Below, in pieces: positions 15,786-24,997 of a DNA stretch of 37,724 nt. The first letter of the stretch is position 1; each line of letters opens with the position of its first letter. The stretch is from NCBI RefSeq assembly GCF_001904725.1, contig NZ_MRCE01000056.1, positions 1 through 37,724 of the forward strand. Reading direction: 5' to 3'. Origin of the DNA: Phormidium ambiguum IAM M-71. GTDB taxonomy: Bacteria; Cyanobacteriota; Cyanobacteriia; Cyanobacteriales; Aerosakkonemataceae. The translations under genes were made by a program, and so were the position numbers. The notes under the pieces were generated by a model that worked only from the letters and a program-made list of their open reading frames with translations, did not search any database and was not told where the DNA came from.

Positions 15786-16364
15786 TTGAATATTTCAGCA
15801 TTAATTTTAGCAGGTGGTCGCAGTACTAGAATGGGTGAAGATAAAGCACTCATACCTTGGGATGGCATACCTTTATTAACCAGAGTTTCTCAAGTTGCCA
15901 CAGAATGCTGTCAACAAGTTTATATTCTCACGCCTTGGCCGGAAAAATATCAGGAAATTGTCTCAGAGAAATGTCAATTTCTCACAGAAACTCACCCCGG
16001 ACAAGGGCCATTATTAGGTTTAGCTGAAGGATTAGAAAAAATCTCTTCAGAATGGGTATTACTTTTAGGTTGCGATCTACCTTTATTACAATCTAAAATT
16101 CTGCAAAATTGGCTGGAAAACCTCACGCGAATTCCCAGTGAAACTTTAGCTGTTGTACCGCATCAACAAGCAAGATGGGAACCTTTATGTGCTTTTTATC
16201 GCCGTTCCGCTTTACCAGATTTACAACAGTTTATTCAACAAGGTGGTAACTCTTTTCAAAAATGGTTATCCCAGACAAAAGTAGCAACTTTACCAGTTAG
16301 TCAAGCTTGCCAAGAAATGTTGTGGAATTGCAATACACCAATGGATTTAGAAAAAAGTCCCTAA
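15786..16364 (+). CDS. mobA: Molybdenum cofactor guanylyltransferase MobA
   Basis: MobA attaches GMP to molybdopterin to give the bis-MGD cofactor used by nitrate reductase. The diagnostic N-terminal loop is present as LILAGGRSTRMGEDKA (residues 6-21), followed by the metal-binding GCDLP (near residue 98) and NCNTPMDLEK near the end. The 192 residues match the family. The start is TTG with AAGGAG at 15771-15776, nine bases upstream. It is located downstream of ntcB-cnaT, which fits a nitrate assimilation neighbourhood. Its end is only nine bases from the convergent panD end. Confidence 0.92.
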   Translation: MNISALILAGGRSTRMGEDKALIPWDGIPLLTRVSQVATECCQQVYILTPWPEKYQEIVSEKCQFLTETHPGQGPLLGLAEGLEKISSEWVLLLGCDLPLLQSKILQNWLENLTRIPSETLAVVPHQQARWEPLCAFYRRSALPDLQQFIQQGGNSFQKWLSQTKVATLPVSQACQEMLWNCNTPMDLEKSP

Positions 16365-16373
16365 GTTTTAGTT

Positions 16374-16769
16374 TCAAACTATCACTGAATCTTTAAATAA
16401 TTCATTCACATAACGACGCACTTCTAAAATGCGGTTATTCTCGTCTACCATTACTACAGTCGGATGGTAATTTTGCAATTCTTCTGCACTAAATTGGGCA
16501 TAAGTCATAATAATTAATCGATCGCCCTTTACACCCAATCTAGCTGCTGCACCATTTAATTCGATCGCCCCAGAGTTCGCTGGCGCAGTAATGGCATAAG
16601 TAATAAACCTTTCCCCATTTGCCACATTAACCACTTGCACCTGTTCATAAGGCAAGATTCCCGCAGCATCTAGTAGCGTTTGGTCAATACTAATGCTACC
16701 CATGTAATTAATATTGGCATCTGTAAGCGTGCAATTGTGAATTTTGGCCAAAAGAAGCGATCGCTGCAT
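16374..16769 (-). CDS. panD: Aspartate 1-decarboxylase PanD
   Basis: This pyruvoyl enzyme converts L-aspartate to beta-alanine for pantothenate and coenzyme A synthesis. The self-cleavage site Gly24-Ser25 is intact within NYMGSISID, so Ser25 becomes the pyruvoyl group. Conserved LNGAAARL and the YAQFS segment follow. The length of 131 residues is typical. It is convergent with mobA. coaD, a later step of the same pathway, is present at 24998 but is not linked in an operon. Confidence 0.95.
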   Translation of the reverse strand: MQRSLLLAKIHNCTLTDANINYMGSISIDQTLLDAAGILPYEQVQVVNVANGERFITYAITAPANSGAIELNGAAARLGVKGDRLIIMTYAQFSAEELQNYHPTVVMVDENNRILEVRRYVNELFKDSVIV

Positions 16770-16814
16770 TGATTTTACATTGAGTCATTGATAATTGGTC
16801 ATTGGTTTTTGGTT

Positions 16815-16839
16815 GTAGGACAGGCATCTTGCCTGTCAT
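16815..16839. repeat. Interspersed hairpin repeat (GACAGGC-ATCTT-GCCTGTC)
   Basis: GACAGGC and GCCTGTC flank a five-base loop. The 25-base element starting GTAGGACAGG matches 23 of 25 bases of 34676-34700 (opposite strand), which lies inside the pabA-pabB fusion gene. It stands between the start of panD and the end of ppa, next to CCCAATCCCC-type tandem units. Confidence 0.85.
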
Positions 16840-16865
16840 TCCCCAATCCCCAATGACCATTTTAA

Positions 16866-17375
16866 TTACTTATAGGCTTTGACGCACTGTTCAACTAAAG
16901 GCATAACTTTGTCAACATCTTGCCAACCCAAGATTTTCACTTCTTTCTTTTCCAAATTTTTGTAGGATTGGAAAAATTCGGCAATCTCATCCAAACGATG
17001 TTGTTGAATGTCTTTGAGCGATTTTACGTTAGCGTAACGGGGATCTTTGTCTGGTACACAGAGAATTTTCTCATCCCGATCGCCACCATCGACCATTTCT
17101 AGCATCCCGATCGGTCGCGCCGCAATCACACAACCAGGAAAAGTTGGCTGATCCATAATCACCATACCATCCAGAGGATCGCCATCATCTGCCAAAGTAT
17201 TCGGCACGAAACCATAATCATAAGGATACTGAACCGAAGAGTACAACACTCTGTCCAAAGCAAACGCTTGCATATCTTTGTCGAACTCGTACTTATTCTT
17301 GCTTCCAGCAGGAATTTCAATCAAAACGTTAATCAATCCTAATTTTGGTTGGGCGGGAATTAGCGATAAGTCCAC
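16866..17375 (-). CDS. ppa: Soluble inorganic pyrophosphatase
   Basis: This is a family I pyrophosphatase of 169 residues that hydrolyses PPi in the cytoplasm. The metal-binding signature DDGDPLD (residues about 63-69) and the upstream active-site segments [12 protein letters not shown] and [11 protein letters not shown] are intact. The downstream DKDPRY motif is also present. The start is GTG at 17375 with AGGA nine bases upstream. It is monocistronic, with interspersed repeats on both sides. Confidence 0.96.
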   Translation of the reverse strand: MDLSLIPAQPKLGLINVLIEIPAGSKNKYEFDKDMQAFALDRVLYSSVQYPYDYGFVPNTLADDGDPLDGMVIMDQPTFPGCVIAARPIGMLEMVDGGDRDEKILCVPDKDPRYANVKSLKDIQQHRLDEIAEFFQSYKNLEKKEVKILGWQDVDKVMPLVEQCVKAYK

Positions 17376-17420
17376 TGTGTAAAGTCCTCTAAACTAAAGC
17401 AATTACAGGGCGGGGTTGTA

Positions 17421-17442
17421 GAGACGTTTCAGAAAACGCCTC
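17421..17442. repeat. GAGACGTTT-N4-AAACGCCTC hairpin repeat, copy 1
   Basis: The nine-base arms GAGACGTTT and AAACGCCTC pair with one mismatch (A-C or G-T depending on strand) around four bases. A second copy with a different loop is at 17996-18017. It is upstream of the ppa start and could affect its leader. Confidence 0.85.
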
Positions 17443-17573
17443 GTTAAACCTAAGATCCAGATTTCATCTCCCCGTGTAGCATTTTAGGGGAATAGGGACA
17501 CTAGATCTCATCTTTGCTGAATTCCCCAAATTCTTAATAATTAGCGGGTTTACTCAAGGGGGCATCTCTGTTA

Positions 17574-17756
17574 TCATTCCCTCTGGCTAGGTAGTGGATA
17601 TGTAATTTGCGGCAAAACCTCAACACTGTCTGAAGAGTAGTGTGCAATTACAAAGAAAGGCAAAGTCAGGGTTACTAAAGCAATGACTGTTCCCACAAAA
17701 TCTGCCAACCGTTGAGGCGGTCGTTCAGGGGAAGGAGCAGGGTCACTAGAGTTCAT
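17574..17756 (-). CDS. Small single-span membrane protein, conserved in cyanobacteria
   Basis: The product is 60 residues. A Pro-rich polar N-terminus (SSDPAPSPERPPQ) precedes one hydrophobic helix (FVGTVIALVTLTLPFFVIA, about residues 20-38) and a short tail with PLPS near the end. I recall similar short proteins in cyanobacteria but know no function. It stands alone between the ppa start and a repeat-rich spacer. The opposite-strand ORF at 17712-17936 has no such features. Confidence 0.65.
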   Translation of the reverse strand: MNSSDPAPSPERPPQRLADFVGTVIALVTLTLPFFVIAHYSSDSVEVLPQITYPLPSQRE

Positions 17757-17995
17757 AAAGTAATATGTGAACTGAGTTTATTGGTCAATTCAACCGAAAC
17801 AATAAGAGGAAAATTTGAGGAATACAATTCCCCATTTACATTTTACCTAATCTTTATAAACAGGTTGTCTCTTAGAAAACAATCTGCACTTAAATCATTC
17901 TTAAGATCTATTTTTGATTCCGTGCAAACTGCCTAAACATCAAGCTTCAGGAAGAAGACTGGGAATTTCAAATTGGCAATTTTAGACCTGTAATA

Positions 17996-18017
17996 GAGAC
18001 GTTTGAGGAAACGCCTC
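17996..18017. repeat. GAGACGTTT-N4-AAACGCCTC hairpin repeat, copy 2
   Basis: The arms are identical to the copy at 17421-17442; the four-base loop is GAGG instead of CAGA. It lies just downstream of the DUF362 stop codon (18050) and may end its transcript. Confidence 0.85.
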
Positions 18018-18049
18018 TAGATCTTTTAGGTGTTTATACTCAAAAAATC

Positions 18050-19012
18050 TTATCGACTTGAGTAGGCAGTCAAAGGTTCTTTAATGAATCGAATGTAAAA
18101 ATGTTTAAAGGTAGACTTCAGGACGCGGGGTAAGCCAAAATCGATCGGCATTAAACGATCGGGCAATTTCCAATCTGTTACCTTTAGATCCTCTGGTTGT
18201 AACAGGGGAAAGTCGATCGCTGCTAAATTAGAACACAAACCCAACCTCATAGAAGCTGCTACTGTAGGTACACTCCCAGGATCGACATTAACTATTTCTA
18301 CAATGGCCCGATCTAAAGCGAAAACATCAGCAGATGCCGCTAAAACCCCTAACTGGCGAGGTTCCCCACCACTAGGCCCATTACCTTCATGACCAATAAT
18401 TCCATCTAAAATCGTTAGTTTCGGATTAATAGTTCTGGCAGTTTCTACCAACATTTGCCCAAATCTAGCACTATCCTTGCCAGCTTCCGTATGCCACCAA
18501 GCCTTCATTTTTCCTGGTACACAACCGAATAAATTTTTCACGCCCATTGTCATAGTTAATTGCACATGAGATTTTAACTTTGGCAAGTTAATCACCACAT
18601 CTGCATTCATAGCTTCGGGAGAAAGTAACAGGTGATTAAACTGTTCGCTAACAGTTTTGTAACGCTTTCCACTAAAATCAGTAATTGGTACATTTAGTTC
18701 TTCAATTAATGGCAAATAACCATTAGCTTTCGCCACTCCGAAAGCACTACCAAAAGCCGGACTATCACCTAAAAAAGGTTCACCCCCAGCTTCTTTTACC
18801 ATTTGAATTACACAATAAACAATTTCAGGACGAGTTACACATTCTTTAGTTGGACGTGAACCTGTAAGTAAATTAGGTTTGAGTAAAACGCGATCGCCTT
18901 TTTTCACAAAACTCTTCATTCCTCCCAAAGGTTCTAACAGAGTTTCTAACGACTCTCGCAATTTTTTTAAATCGTAAGAATTAGCCTTAATTAAACTTAC
19001 ACTTGGTTGCAT
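18050..19012 (-). CDS. DUF362 domain protein
   Basis: The product is about 320 residues. The DUF362 hallmarks are visible: RVLLKPNLLTG (about 44-54), GDSPAFGSAFGV, a NLPKLKSHVQLTMTMGVKNLFG region (about 142-163) and ILDGIIGHEGNGPSGGEP. Members have been proposed to be iron-sulphur or redox-related proteins, but no reaction is established. No CxxCxxC ferredoxin domain is present, unlike many longer members. The ATG at 19012 has GGAG five bases upstream, better than the GTG at 19018. Confidence 0.85.
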   Translation of the reverse strand: MQPSVSLIKANSYDLKKLRESLETLLEPLGGMKSFVKKGDRVLLKPNLLTGSRPTKECVTRPEIVYCVIQMVKEAGGEPFLGDSPAFGSAFGVAKANGYLPLIEELNVPITDFSGKRYKTVSEQFNHLLLSPEAMNADVVINLPKLKSHVQLTMTMGVKNLFGCVPGKMKAWWHTEAGKDSARFGQMLVETARTINPKLTILDGIIGHEGNGPSGGEPRQLGVLAASADVFALDRAIVEIVNVDPGSVPTVAASMRLGLCSNLAAIDFPLLQPEDLKVTDWKLPDRLMPIDFGLPRVLKSTFKHFYIRFIKEPLTAYSSR

Positions 19013-19057
19013 AATCACTCCAAAGAAAGGCGAGGGGACTGGGCACTGGGGACTAGG

Positions 19058-19160
19058 GACTGGGAAACTTTAACTATTGTAGGGTGCGTTAGTGATAACG
19101 TAACGCACCATTCCACTGGGGACTGGGAAACTTTAACTATCTGTAGTAACGCACCATTCC
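19058..19160. repeat. Duplicated repeat block upstream of the DUF362 gene
   Basis: The 20-base unit starting GACTGGGAAACTTT occurs at 19058-19077 and again at 19121-19140. Each copy runs into a GTAGGGTGCG/TAACGCACC palindromic repeat: complete at 19079-19112, truncated at 19143-19160. A GGGGACTGGG minisatellite precedes the first copy. This looks like duplication of a composite repeat followed by loss of one palindrome arm. Confidence 0.85.
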
Positions 19161-19246
19161 ACCATATTTGGTGCTAATGCGTAAGTCCTTTTAATGAACT
19201 TTTCTTCATCCCCAGTACCCAGTACCCAATCCCCAATCCCTGCATT

Positions 19247-19525
19247 TTAACGTGCTCCTCTATTGAGTGCAGTTACTCGTTCGCTATTGGCGAAAATGCC
19301 TTCTCCTTCAAGTTGCGAAAGAGGTGGTTTAATTTCCACTTTCATTATTTGGGCAGTACTAATCACAACTGTTTGATCTCGAAGATGGAAAGTTAACCAA
19401 GGTTTTGCTAACAAACTTTCTAATTGTTGCTGAAATTCTTGCGAAGATATTGGTAATTTGAAAGATTCAGAATGACCATCTCGAAACAGAAAATTTACTT
19501 GTGTAGAACTATCTTGACTGTGCAT
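19247..19525 (-). CDS. Conserved cyanobacterial hypothetical protein
   Basis: The product is 92 residues and mostly beta-strand in character (VNFLFRDGHSESFKL, PWLTFHLRDQTVVISTAQI), ending RVTALNRGAR. I recall similar short proteins in filamentous cyanobacteria but no function. There is no membrane segment or signal peptide. It lies downstream of aspA on the same strand, 145 bases away, with a possible terminator between, so it is probably transcribed separately. Confidence 0.7.
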   Translation of the reverse strand: MHSQDSSTQVNFLFRDGHSESFKLPISSQEFQQQLESLLAKPWLTFHLRDQTVVISTAQIMKVEIKPPLSQLEGEGIFANSERVTALNRGAR

Positions 19526-19600
19526 TTTTCAATTCTCCTAAAAATTAACAAGAAAAGCAGAAGGTAAAAAAAGAGGAAACAATAAAGTAAAAGTTGAGAG

Positions 19601-19642
19601 TAAAAACATTTTTTGTTTTTATGCTTAAAGTGAAATTCACTT
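19601..19642 (-). terminator. Possible terminator after aspA
   Basis: Two small hairpins lie together: AAGTGAA-A-TTCACTT at 19628-19642 and TAAAAACA-N5-TGTTTTTA at 19601-19621. In the aspA direction the second ends in a T-rich arm. Both stems are short and AT-rich, so the call is tentative. Confidence 0.45.
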
Positions 19643-19670
19643 CTTCCCCCTTCTGCCTTCTGCCTTTTTT

Positions 19671-21092
19671 TTAATCAGCATTGTTAGCGGGCATAGAACT
19701 CATTTTTTCTAAATCTAATACTTGCGCTAACTCTTCTGCACTCATTAAACCTCGTTCTAAGACAATTTGGCGCAAAGATTTACCTGTTTCTAAAGATTCT
19801 TTAGCAACGGCGGCGGCGTTGAGATAACCAATGTGAGTATTTAAAGCAGTGACTAAAGCTAAGCTACCTTCAGCATAAGCGAGACATCGATCGCTATTTG
19901 CTGTAATTCCCACTAAACATTGTTGCGTTAAAGCAGAGATTGCATTACCCAAAATTTCGATGCTGTGAATCAAATCATAAGCAATTAACGGCATCATCAC
20001 ATTTAATTCTAATTGTCCAGCTTGGGCAGCAAATGCGATCGCAGTATCATAACCCATCACCTGAAAACACACCATCGAAATCATTTCCGCCATTACAGGA
20101 TTATATTTTCCCGGCATAATCGAAGAACCAGGTTGTACAGGCGGTAATTGAATTTCTTTAAAACCCGTTTTTGGCCCCGAATCCATTAATCTTAAATCAT
20201 GGGATATTTTCACCAAATCTTGAGCTAAATTTCGCAACGATCCAGAAACATTAACAAAAGGTGCCATACTCTGCATAGCTGCCATTAAGTGTGGCGCAGT
20301 TTTTAACGGAATGCCAATCAATTCTGAGAGAATTTCCGCGACGCGAAAGCGATATTGTGGATGAGTATTTAACCCTGTTCCGGCTGCACTTCCGCCTAAT
20401 CCAAGTACAGCTAAATCTCTAGAAGCAGTTTCAATGCGAATTAAATGATCGGCAAGAATTTGTGCCCAAGCGCGGAAGTTTTCCCCTAAACGTACCGGAA
20501 CTGCGTCTTGCAAATGAGTTCTGCCAGATTTTACTATATCTTTGAATTGTTCGGCTTTGTTGTCTAAAACTGCGATCGCATCCGACAAAGCGGGAAACAA
20601 AGTTCTCTCCAGCGCCAAAAGTCCACCAATTCTAATTGCTGTCGGAATTACATCATTGGTAGACTGACCGTAATTAACATGATCGTTAGGGCTAATGCGT
20701 TTGTAATTCCCTTTTTCATCACCCAAAAGTTCCAGCGCCCGATTTGCCAGCACTTCATTAATATTCATGTGATGGGAAGTACCTGCGCCAGCTTGGTAAA
20801 CATCCACCACAAACTGATCTCGTAGTTTTCCTGCTAAAACTTCATCAGCAGCTTGTACGATCGCTTGACTAATTTCCTCAGATATGCAATCTAGTTCTCC
20901 ATTTGCGATCGCTGTTGCCTTCTTAATTAAAATACCAGCATCTACATAAGTCGCTAAAGGTTTAAGTCCACTAATCGGAAAATTTTCTGTCGCCCGAAGC
21001 GTTTGAATTCCATAATAAGCATCTGCGGGAATTTGCCGTTCCCCCATAGAATCCTTTTCTATACGGTAAGCTGCATTATCTATCTCTGTCAT
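19671..21092 (-). CDS. aspA: Aspartate ammonia-lyase
   Basis: This member of the fumarase/aspartase superfamily (473 residues) would interconvert L-aspartate with fumarate and ammonium. The superfamily signature is clear as GSSIMPGKYNPV (residues about 318-329). The N-terminal PADAYYGIQTLRATENFPIS is aspartase-like, as are GRTHLQDAVPVRLG and SGSAAGTGLNTH-type segments. Aspartase usually has KVNPV; here the Val is Tyr. Distinguishing aspartase from class II fumarase rests on the N-terminal match. A link to nitrogen metabolism is plausible, but no NtcA box is seen upstream. Confidence 0.88.
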   Translation of the reverse strand: MTEIDNAAYRIEKDSMGERQIPADAYYGIQTLRATENFPISGLKPLATYVDAGILIKKATAIANGELDCISEEISQAIVQAADEVLAGKLRDQFVVDVYQAGAGTSHHMNINEVLANRALELLGDEKGNYKRISPNDHVNYGQSTNDVIPTAIRIGGLLALERTLFPALSDAIAVLDNKAEQFKDIVKSGRTHLQDAVPVRLGENFRAWAQILADHLIRIETASRDLAVLGLGGSAAGTGLNTHPQYRFRVAEILSELIGIPLKTAPHLMAAMQSMAPFVNVSGSLRNLAQDLVKISHDLRLMDSGPKTGFKEIQLPPVQPGSSIMPGKYNPVMAEMISMVCFQVMGYDTAIAFAAQAGQLELNVMMPLIAYDLIHSIEILGNAISALTQQCLVGITANSDRCLAYAEGSLALVTALNTHIGYLNAAAVAKESLETGKSLRQIVLERGLMSAEELAQVLDLEKMSSMPANNAD

Positions 21093-21237
21093 CTTTGTTT
21101 GCTGTAAATATGCTCATTATTTCACAATATAAACTTTTAAATTTGTCCAAGCAAATTTTGTAATTAATATTTCCGTTTTAATTTTATCAATAACAACTTA
21201 TACCAATTTTATGTAAAATTGCGCTTAATTATTGCCT

Positions 21238-21255
21238 CTCCCCGTAGACGGGGAG
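21238..21255. repeat. CTCCCCGT-AG-ACGGGGAG hairpin
   Basis: A perfect 8-bp stem with a two-base loop is followed by GGAGTTTGGGGTGGGG, a composition seen in many cyanobacterial interspersed repeats. It lies between the GGDEF-EAL stop and the aspA start and could act as a transcription end or mRNA-stabilising element. No T-run follows. Confidence 0.8.
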
Positions 21256-21307
21256 GAGTTTGGGGTGGGGTTGATTAAGCGTATTTTCATAGAAAAATGA
21301 TATAAAA

Positions 21308-23536
21308 TTAAATTACTTTTTTAATTTGATTTGGCTGTAAATTCAATAGATTTTTGTCTTCTTCAAGAATTGTTGCTTCTCTCCATTTAGGATGTTCTTG
21401 TTGGTTAATCAGTAAAGCTGTTGCCGCTTGTTTATCTAAAGCTTTAGCAAAATAAAAACCTTGTCCTTGTTCACAACCAAGTTCTTTTAGTTGAGTAAGT
21501 TGAGATGCTGTTTCTATTCCTTCTGCAACTACATCCATTCCTAAAATGTGAGCTAAGGTAATAATGGCACGAACAATTTCGGAATTTTCGTTTCTGGAAT
21601 TGAGCAAGCTGACAAAAGAGCGATCGATCTTTAACGTATTCATCGGAAATCGATGTAAATAACTTAAAGATGAATAACCTGTACCAAAATCATCAATACT
21701 CAATTCAATATTTCGCTCTCTTAACTGTAAAAGTATTAAATTCGCCACTTCTGTATTTTCTATCAATAAGCTTTCTGTAATTTCTAATTTTAAATTTTTA
21801 CTATCGATCTGCGTTTCTTGTAAAAGTCGATCGATTACATTAATTATTTCTCCTTCTTTCAGTTGTTTAGTAGAAATATTAACACTCATTTTCAAATCTT
21901 TCGCATGAGGAAATTCCCTTTGCCAAACCTGCATTTGCTGAAAAGCCTCTGCTAAAATCCATTCTTCTAAAGGAATAATTAAACCTGTTTCTTCTGCTAA
22001 AGGAATAAACTCAGCCGGAGAAATTAATCCTTCCTTTGAATGTTGCCAACGGACTAAAGCTTCAAATCCAGATATCGCACCCGTCTTTAATGAAATAATT
22101 GGCTGATAGTGCAAGACAAATTCTTGACGTTCTAAAGCTTTTCTCATATCAGTTTCTAACTGCATAATTCTTAGTGCATGAGCGTGCATTGCTTTATCAA
22201 AAATTTGGTAACGCCCTTTGCCTAAATCTTTGGCACGATACATGGCAATATCTGCATCCCTTAACATATCTGCTGCCTGTTCATAATTTGCATTAGAAAG
22301 AGCAATACCAATACTGGCACTAGTGAAAACTTCTTGCCCTGCTATTTTAAAAGGCGATCGCAAAATATCTTCAATTCTTTGAGCAATTATAATCGCATCT
22401 TGAACATCTTTTAAAGCATCAAGTAAAATTACAAATTCATCTCCGCCTAAGCGAGCAACTGTATCTATATTTCTTACACTTTTTTCTAATAAATGAGCTA
22501 TTTCTATTAAGAGTTTATCTCCAACAGCATGACCTAAACTATCATTGACTACTTTGAAGCGATCTAAGTCAATAAATAACACGGCAAATAAATAATCATC
22601 ATGTCTTTTTGCTCGTCTAATTGTATACTCTAATCGCTGATTTAAAAATGCTCGATTTGGCAATCCTGTTAACACATCATGGAAAGCATCATATAATAAC
22701 TTCTCCTCCATTTGCTTACGTTCGGTAATATTAACAATTTGTACAATATAATGCAGTGGTTTATTATCTGTATCTTTAACTAAGGAAACTTGTAAAATTG
22801 CATAAACTTTATCACCAGATTTAGACAAATAACAAGTTTCTAATTGTAAAGATGGAATTTTATTTGATAATAATTCTTGAGAATGACTGAATTTATTAGT
22901 AGAATAATCAGGATGAATAATATCGATTAATGTTAATTGTAATAAATCCGATTCAGAGTAACCTAAAAAATTACACAATGCCAGATTAACCCGCAAAAAC
23001 TTACCGTTAAGTGTGGTCAATGCCATGCCAATAGGAGCTAATTCAAAAATTAATCGAAATTGTTCTTCGCTCTTTTTGAGTGCTGCTTCGGCTCGTTTGC
23101 GATCGCTAACATCCAACACCAAAGATAAAATCGAAATTACATTACCAAATTCATCTAACAAAGCCGAATTGTACCATTCACAATCTAAAATTTTCCCATC
23201 TTTCGTATAGTTGCGATTATAATGAATGTTCATTGGATCTTGAGCAGTTCTCGTCAAACTTGCATTTTCAGAGACGCGATCGACATCAGTTTCATATACA
23301 AATTGCCATTCATTCCAACACTTTCCCAAAACTTCTTCCGCTTGCCAACCAAATATCTTTTCTGCTTGCTTCGACCAACGCTTTACTCTCGATTTATTAT
23401 CCCATTCCACCACGCCGACAGGTGAATTTTCCAAATGAAAAGTTAACTGCTCTAAAGCTTCTTTGAGAAAAATTTCCGTCTCTTGACTCTCAGTAGGTTG
23501 ATCGAGCATTATTTTTGGTGGTTCTTTATTCGACAT
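21308..23536 (-). CDS. PAS-PAS-GGDEF-EAL cyclic di-GMP signalling protein
   Basis: The product is 742 residues. Two PAS domains (about 30-150 and 155-275, the first with GVVEWDNKSRVKRWSKQAEK) sense a signal. A GGDEF domain follows (about 285-440) with an intact RLGGDEFVILL active site and an RNID inhibitory site five residues before it. An EAL domain (about 455-705) has EALVRW, DDFGTGYSSL and VVAEGIE motifs. Both diguanylate cyclase and phosphodiesterase activities could therefore be functional. No transmembrane segment or response-regulator domain is visible, so it is probably cytosolic. A small perfect inverted repeat abuts the start codon. A second in-frame ATG at 23509 is possible. Confidence 0.93.
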   Translation of the reverse strand: MSNKEPPKIMLDQPTESQETEIFLKEALEQLTFHLENSPVGVVEWDNKSRVKRWSKQAEKIFGWQAEEVLGKCWNEWQFVYETDVDRVSENASLTRTAQDPMNIHYNRNYTKDGKILDCEWYNSALLDEFGNVISILSLVLDVSDRKRAEAALKKSEEQFRLIFELAPIGMALTTLNGKFLRVNLALCNFLGYSESDLLQLTLIDIIHPDYSTNKFSHSQELLSNKIPSLQLETCYLSKSGDKVYAILQVSLVKDTDNKPLHYIVQIVNITERKQMEEKLLYDAFHDVLTGLPNRAFLNQRLEYTIRRAKRHDDYLFAVLFIDLDRFKVVNDSLGHAVGDKLLIEIAHLLEKSVRNIDTVARLGGDEFVILLDALKDVQDAIIIAQRIEDILRSPFKIAGQEVFTSASIGIALSNANYEQAADMLRDADIAMYRAKDLGKGRYQIFDKAMHAHALRIMQLETDMRKALERQEFVLHYQPIISLKTGAISGFEALVRWQHSKEGLISPAEFIPLAEETGLIIPLEEWILAEAFQQMQVWQREFPHAKDLKMSVNISTKQLKEGEIINVIDRLLQETQIDSKNLKLEITESLLIENTEVANLILLQLRERNIELSIDDFGTGYSSLSYLHRFPMNTLKIDRSFVSLLNSRNENSEIVRAIITLAHILGMDVVAEGIETASQLTQLKELGCEQGQGFYFAKALDKQAATALLINQQEHPKWREATILEEDKNLLNLQPNQIKKVI

Positions 23537-23537
23537 T

Positions 23538-23553
23538 GTTAAGTCAACTTAAC
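23538..23553. promoter_or_regulatory. Inverted repeat just before the GGDEF-EAL start
   Basis: GTTAAGT and ACTTAAC are perfect 7-base arms around CA, one base upstream of the ATG. The RNA hairpin would cover the ribosome binding region, or the DNA could bind a dimeric repressor. The remaining 23554-23874 is AT-rich; I see no gene or other clear signal in it. Confidence 0.45.
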
Positions 23554-23874
23554 TATTTTTCGATTTTAGTAAATATTTATGATTATAATTCGGGATAAGA
23601 AAATTGGAACAGCCATTACCGATGAAATAAGTATTTAATAGTTAAAGAGATTCAACTAACAGCGGAAGTATTACATATCATATAGATTACCTAAATGTTT
23701 GCTACAGATTTTTGCTTTCTCTTAAGTGTTTTAATCAAAGGAATAAAGAATATAGAAATGGAGTCAAATCTTACATTTGATTTAAGGTAAATAGATTTCT
23801 GAAAAAAGGAAGAGGCTAGGAGTGAAAAAGCTTGATAAACTGAGCTTTGTAGAACTAAATTCGAGGTAAAACCA

Positions 23875-24357
23875 TTGTTAGACGAACAGGCAAAAAAAAC
23901 GGTATTGCGGATGATTCCTCATGGAATCTACGTTTGCGGCGTTAAAGATGGCGAAGAAGTCAACGGGTTCACTGCGAGTTGGGTCATGCAAGCTTCTTTT
24001 GTCCCGCCATTGGTAGTGAACTGCGTCAAGCAAGATTCCAAATCCCACGCCATGATTAAAGCTAGCGGCGTATTTACTCTCAGCGTTTTGGAAACAGGAC
24101 AAAAAGACTTAGCGCAGAAATTTTTTAAACCCCAAAGGCGGGTAGGTAACAAATTTGAAGATGTGGAATTTTATTTGGGACAAGAAACAGGTTGTCCGAT
24201 TATTTCTGACGCATTGGGCTATGTAGAATGTAAAGTCGTCGGAGCAGTAGAACAAGGAGATCACACCGTTTACGTTGGCGAAGTAATCGGTGCAGGTGTG
24301 CATCGAGAAGGAAATCCCTTGTTGTTGGAAAGCACTGGTTGGCAGTACGGTGGTTAG
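23875..24357 (+). CDS. Flavin reductase-like FMN-binding domain protein
   Basis: The product is 160 residues with the flavin reductase-like fold: GIYVCGVKDGEEVNGFTASWV near the N-terminus (cited in part), the FMN-contact segment FVPPLVVNCVKQDSKSHAMI and the C-terminal HTVYVGEVIGAGVH. It resembles the stand-alone form of the C-terminal module of cyanobacterial flavodiiron proteins. It probably reduces or carries FMN with NAD(P)H, but its partner is unknown. The start is TTG with GAGG eight bases upstream. It is monocistronic, with 138 bases to the next gene. Confidence 0.85.
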   Translation: MLDEQAKKTVLRMIPHGIYVCGVKDGEEVNGFTASWVMQASFVPPLVVNCVKQDSKSHAMIKASGVFTLSVLETGQKDLAQKFFKPQRRVGNKFEDVEFYLGQETGCPIISDALGYVECKVVGAVEQGDHTVYVGEVIGAGVHREGNPLLLESTGWQYGG

Positions 24358-24495
24358 AAAAATCTATTAATCTTTGTTCTTTGTGGTTCTATCGTTATGT
24401 TGTTTTGGTAAAAAAGGAACATAATGATAGAGTCAAATTTTAATATAAGATTTTGTTTGTTCGATCGCTTACATAGTCCTGGTTGAATTTAACTT

Positions 24496-24849
24496 ATGCC
24501 TTTAATTAAAGTCCAAACTTCTGTAGCAGCACCAGAGAAAGCCAAAATAGAAACCTTACTCAAAACCCTTTCCTCTGGGTTAGCCAAACACTTAGGAAAA
24601 CCAGAATCTTACGTAATGACGGCATTTGAACCAGATGTCGCCATGACTTTTGCAGGCACTAGCGACCCGGTTTGCTACATTGAAATCAAAAGTATCGGCA
24701 ACATGACATCGGCGCAAACTAAATCGATGAGTCAGGATTTTTGCCAACAGATTAATCAAATGCTGGGTGTACCAGCTAATCGCATCTACATTGAATTTGC
24801 TGATGCTAAAGGCGCAATGTGGGGTTGGAATAACTCAACATTCGGCTAA
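24496..24849 (+). CDS. MIF/tautomerase family protein
   Basis: The product is 117 residues of the macrophage migration inhibitory factor/phenylpyruvate tautomerase fold. The catalytic Pro2 is present (MPLIKVQTSV), as are the SYVMTAFEPDVAMTFAGT loop and the C-terminal NRIYIEFADAKGAMWGWN segment typical of MIF proteins. It is expected to be a homotrimer with keto-enol tautomerase activity; the physiological substrate is unknown. It is a single gene with its own leader. Confidence 0.93.
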   Translation: MPLIKVQTSVAAPEKAKIETLLKTLSSGLAKHLGKPESYVMTAFEPDVAMTFAGTSDPVCYIEIKSIGNMTSAQTKSMSQDFCQQINQMLGVPANRIYIEFADAKGAMWGWNNSTFG

Positions 24850-24997
24850 TAAATTAGCCAGCTTGCCAAAGGAAATTAGAAATTATTTTTGGGCGCATCG
24901 TTAGAGCAGTGGATACAGCTGAAAAGGACAAAATGCTTGAGCGAATTTTGTTTACATACAGAACAACTCAGTTATGCCAGACTAGCTTATAATCTCG

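Noticed and set aside
17712-17936. 74-residue plus-strand ORF opposite the small membrane protein gene
   Set aside because: There is no ribosome binding site and no plausible protein features; the opposite frame has a clean membrane helix.
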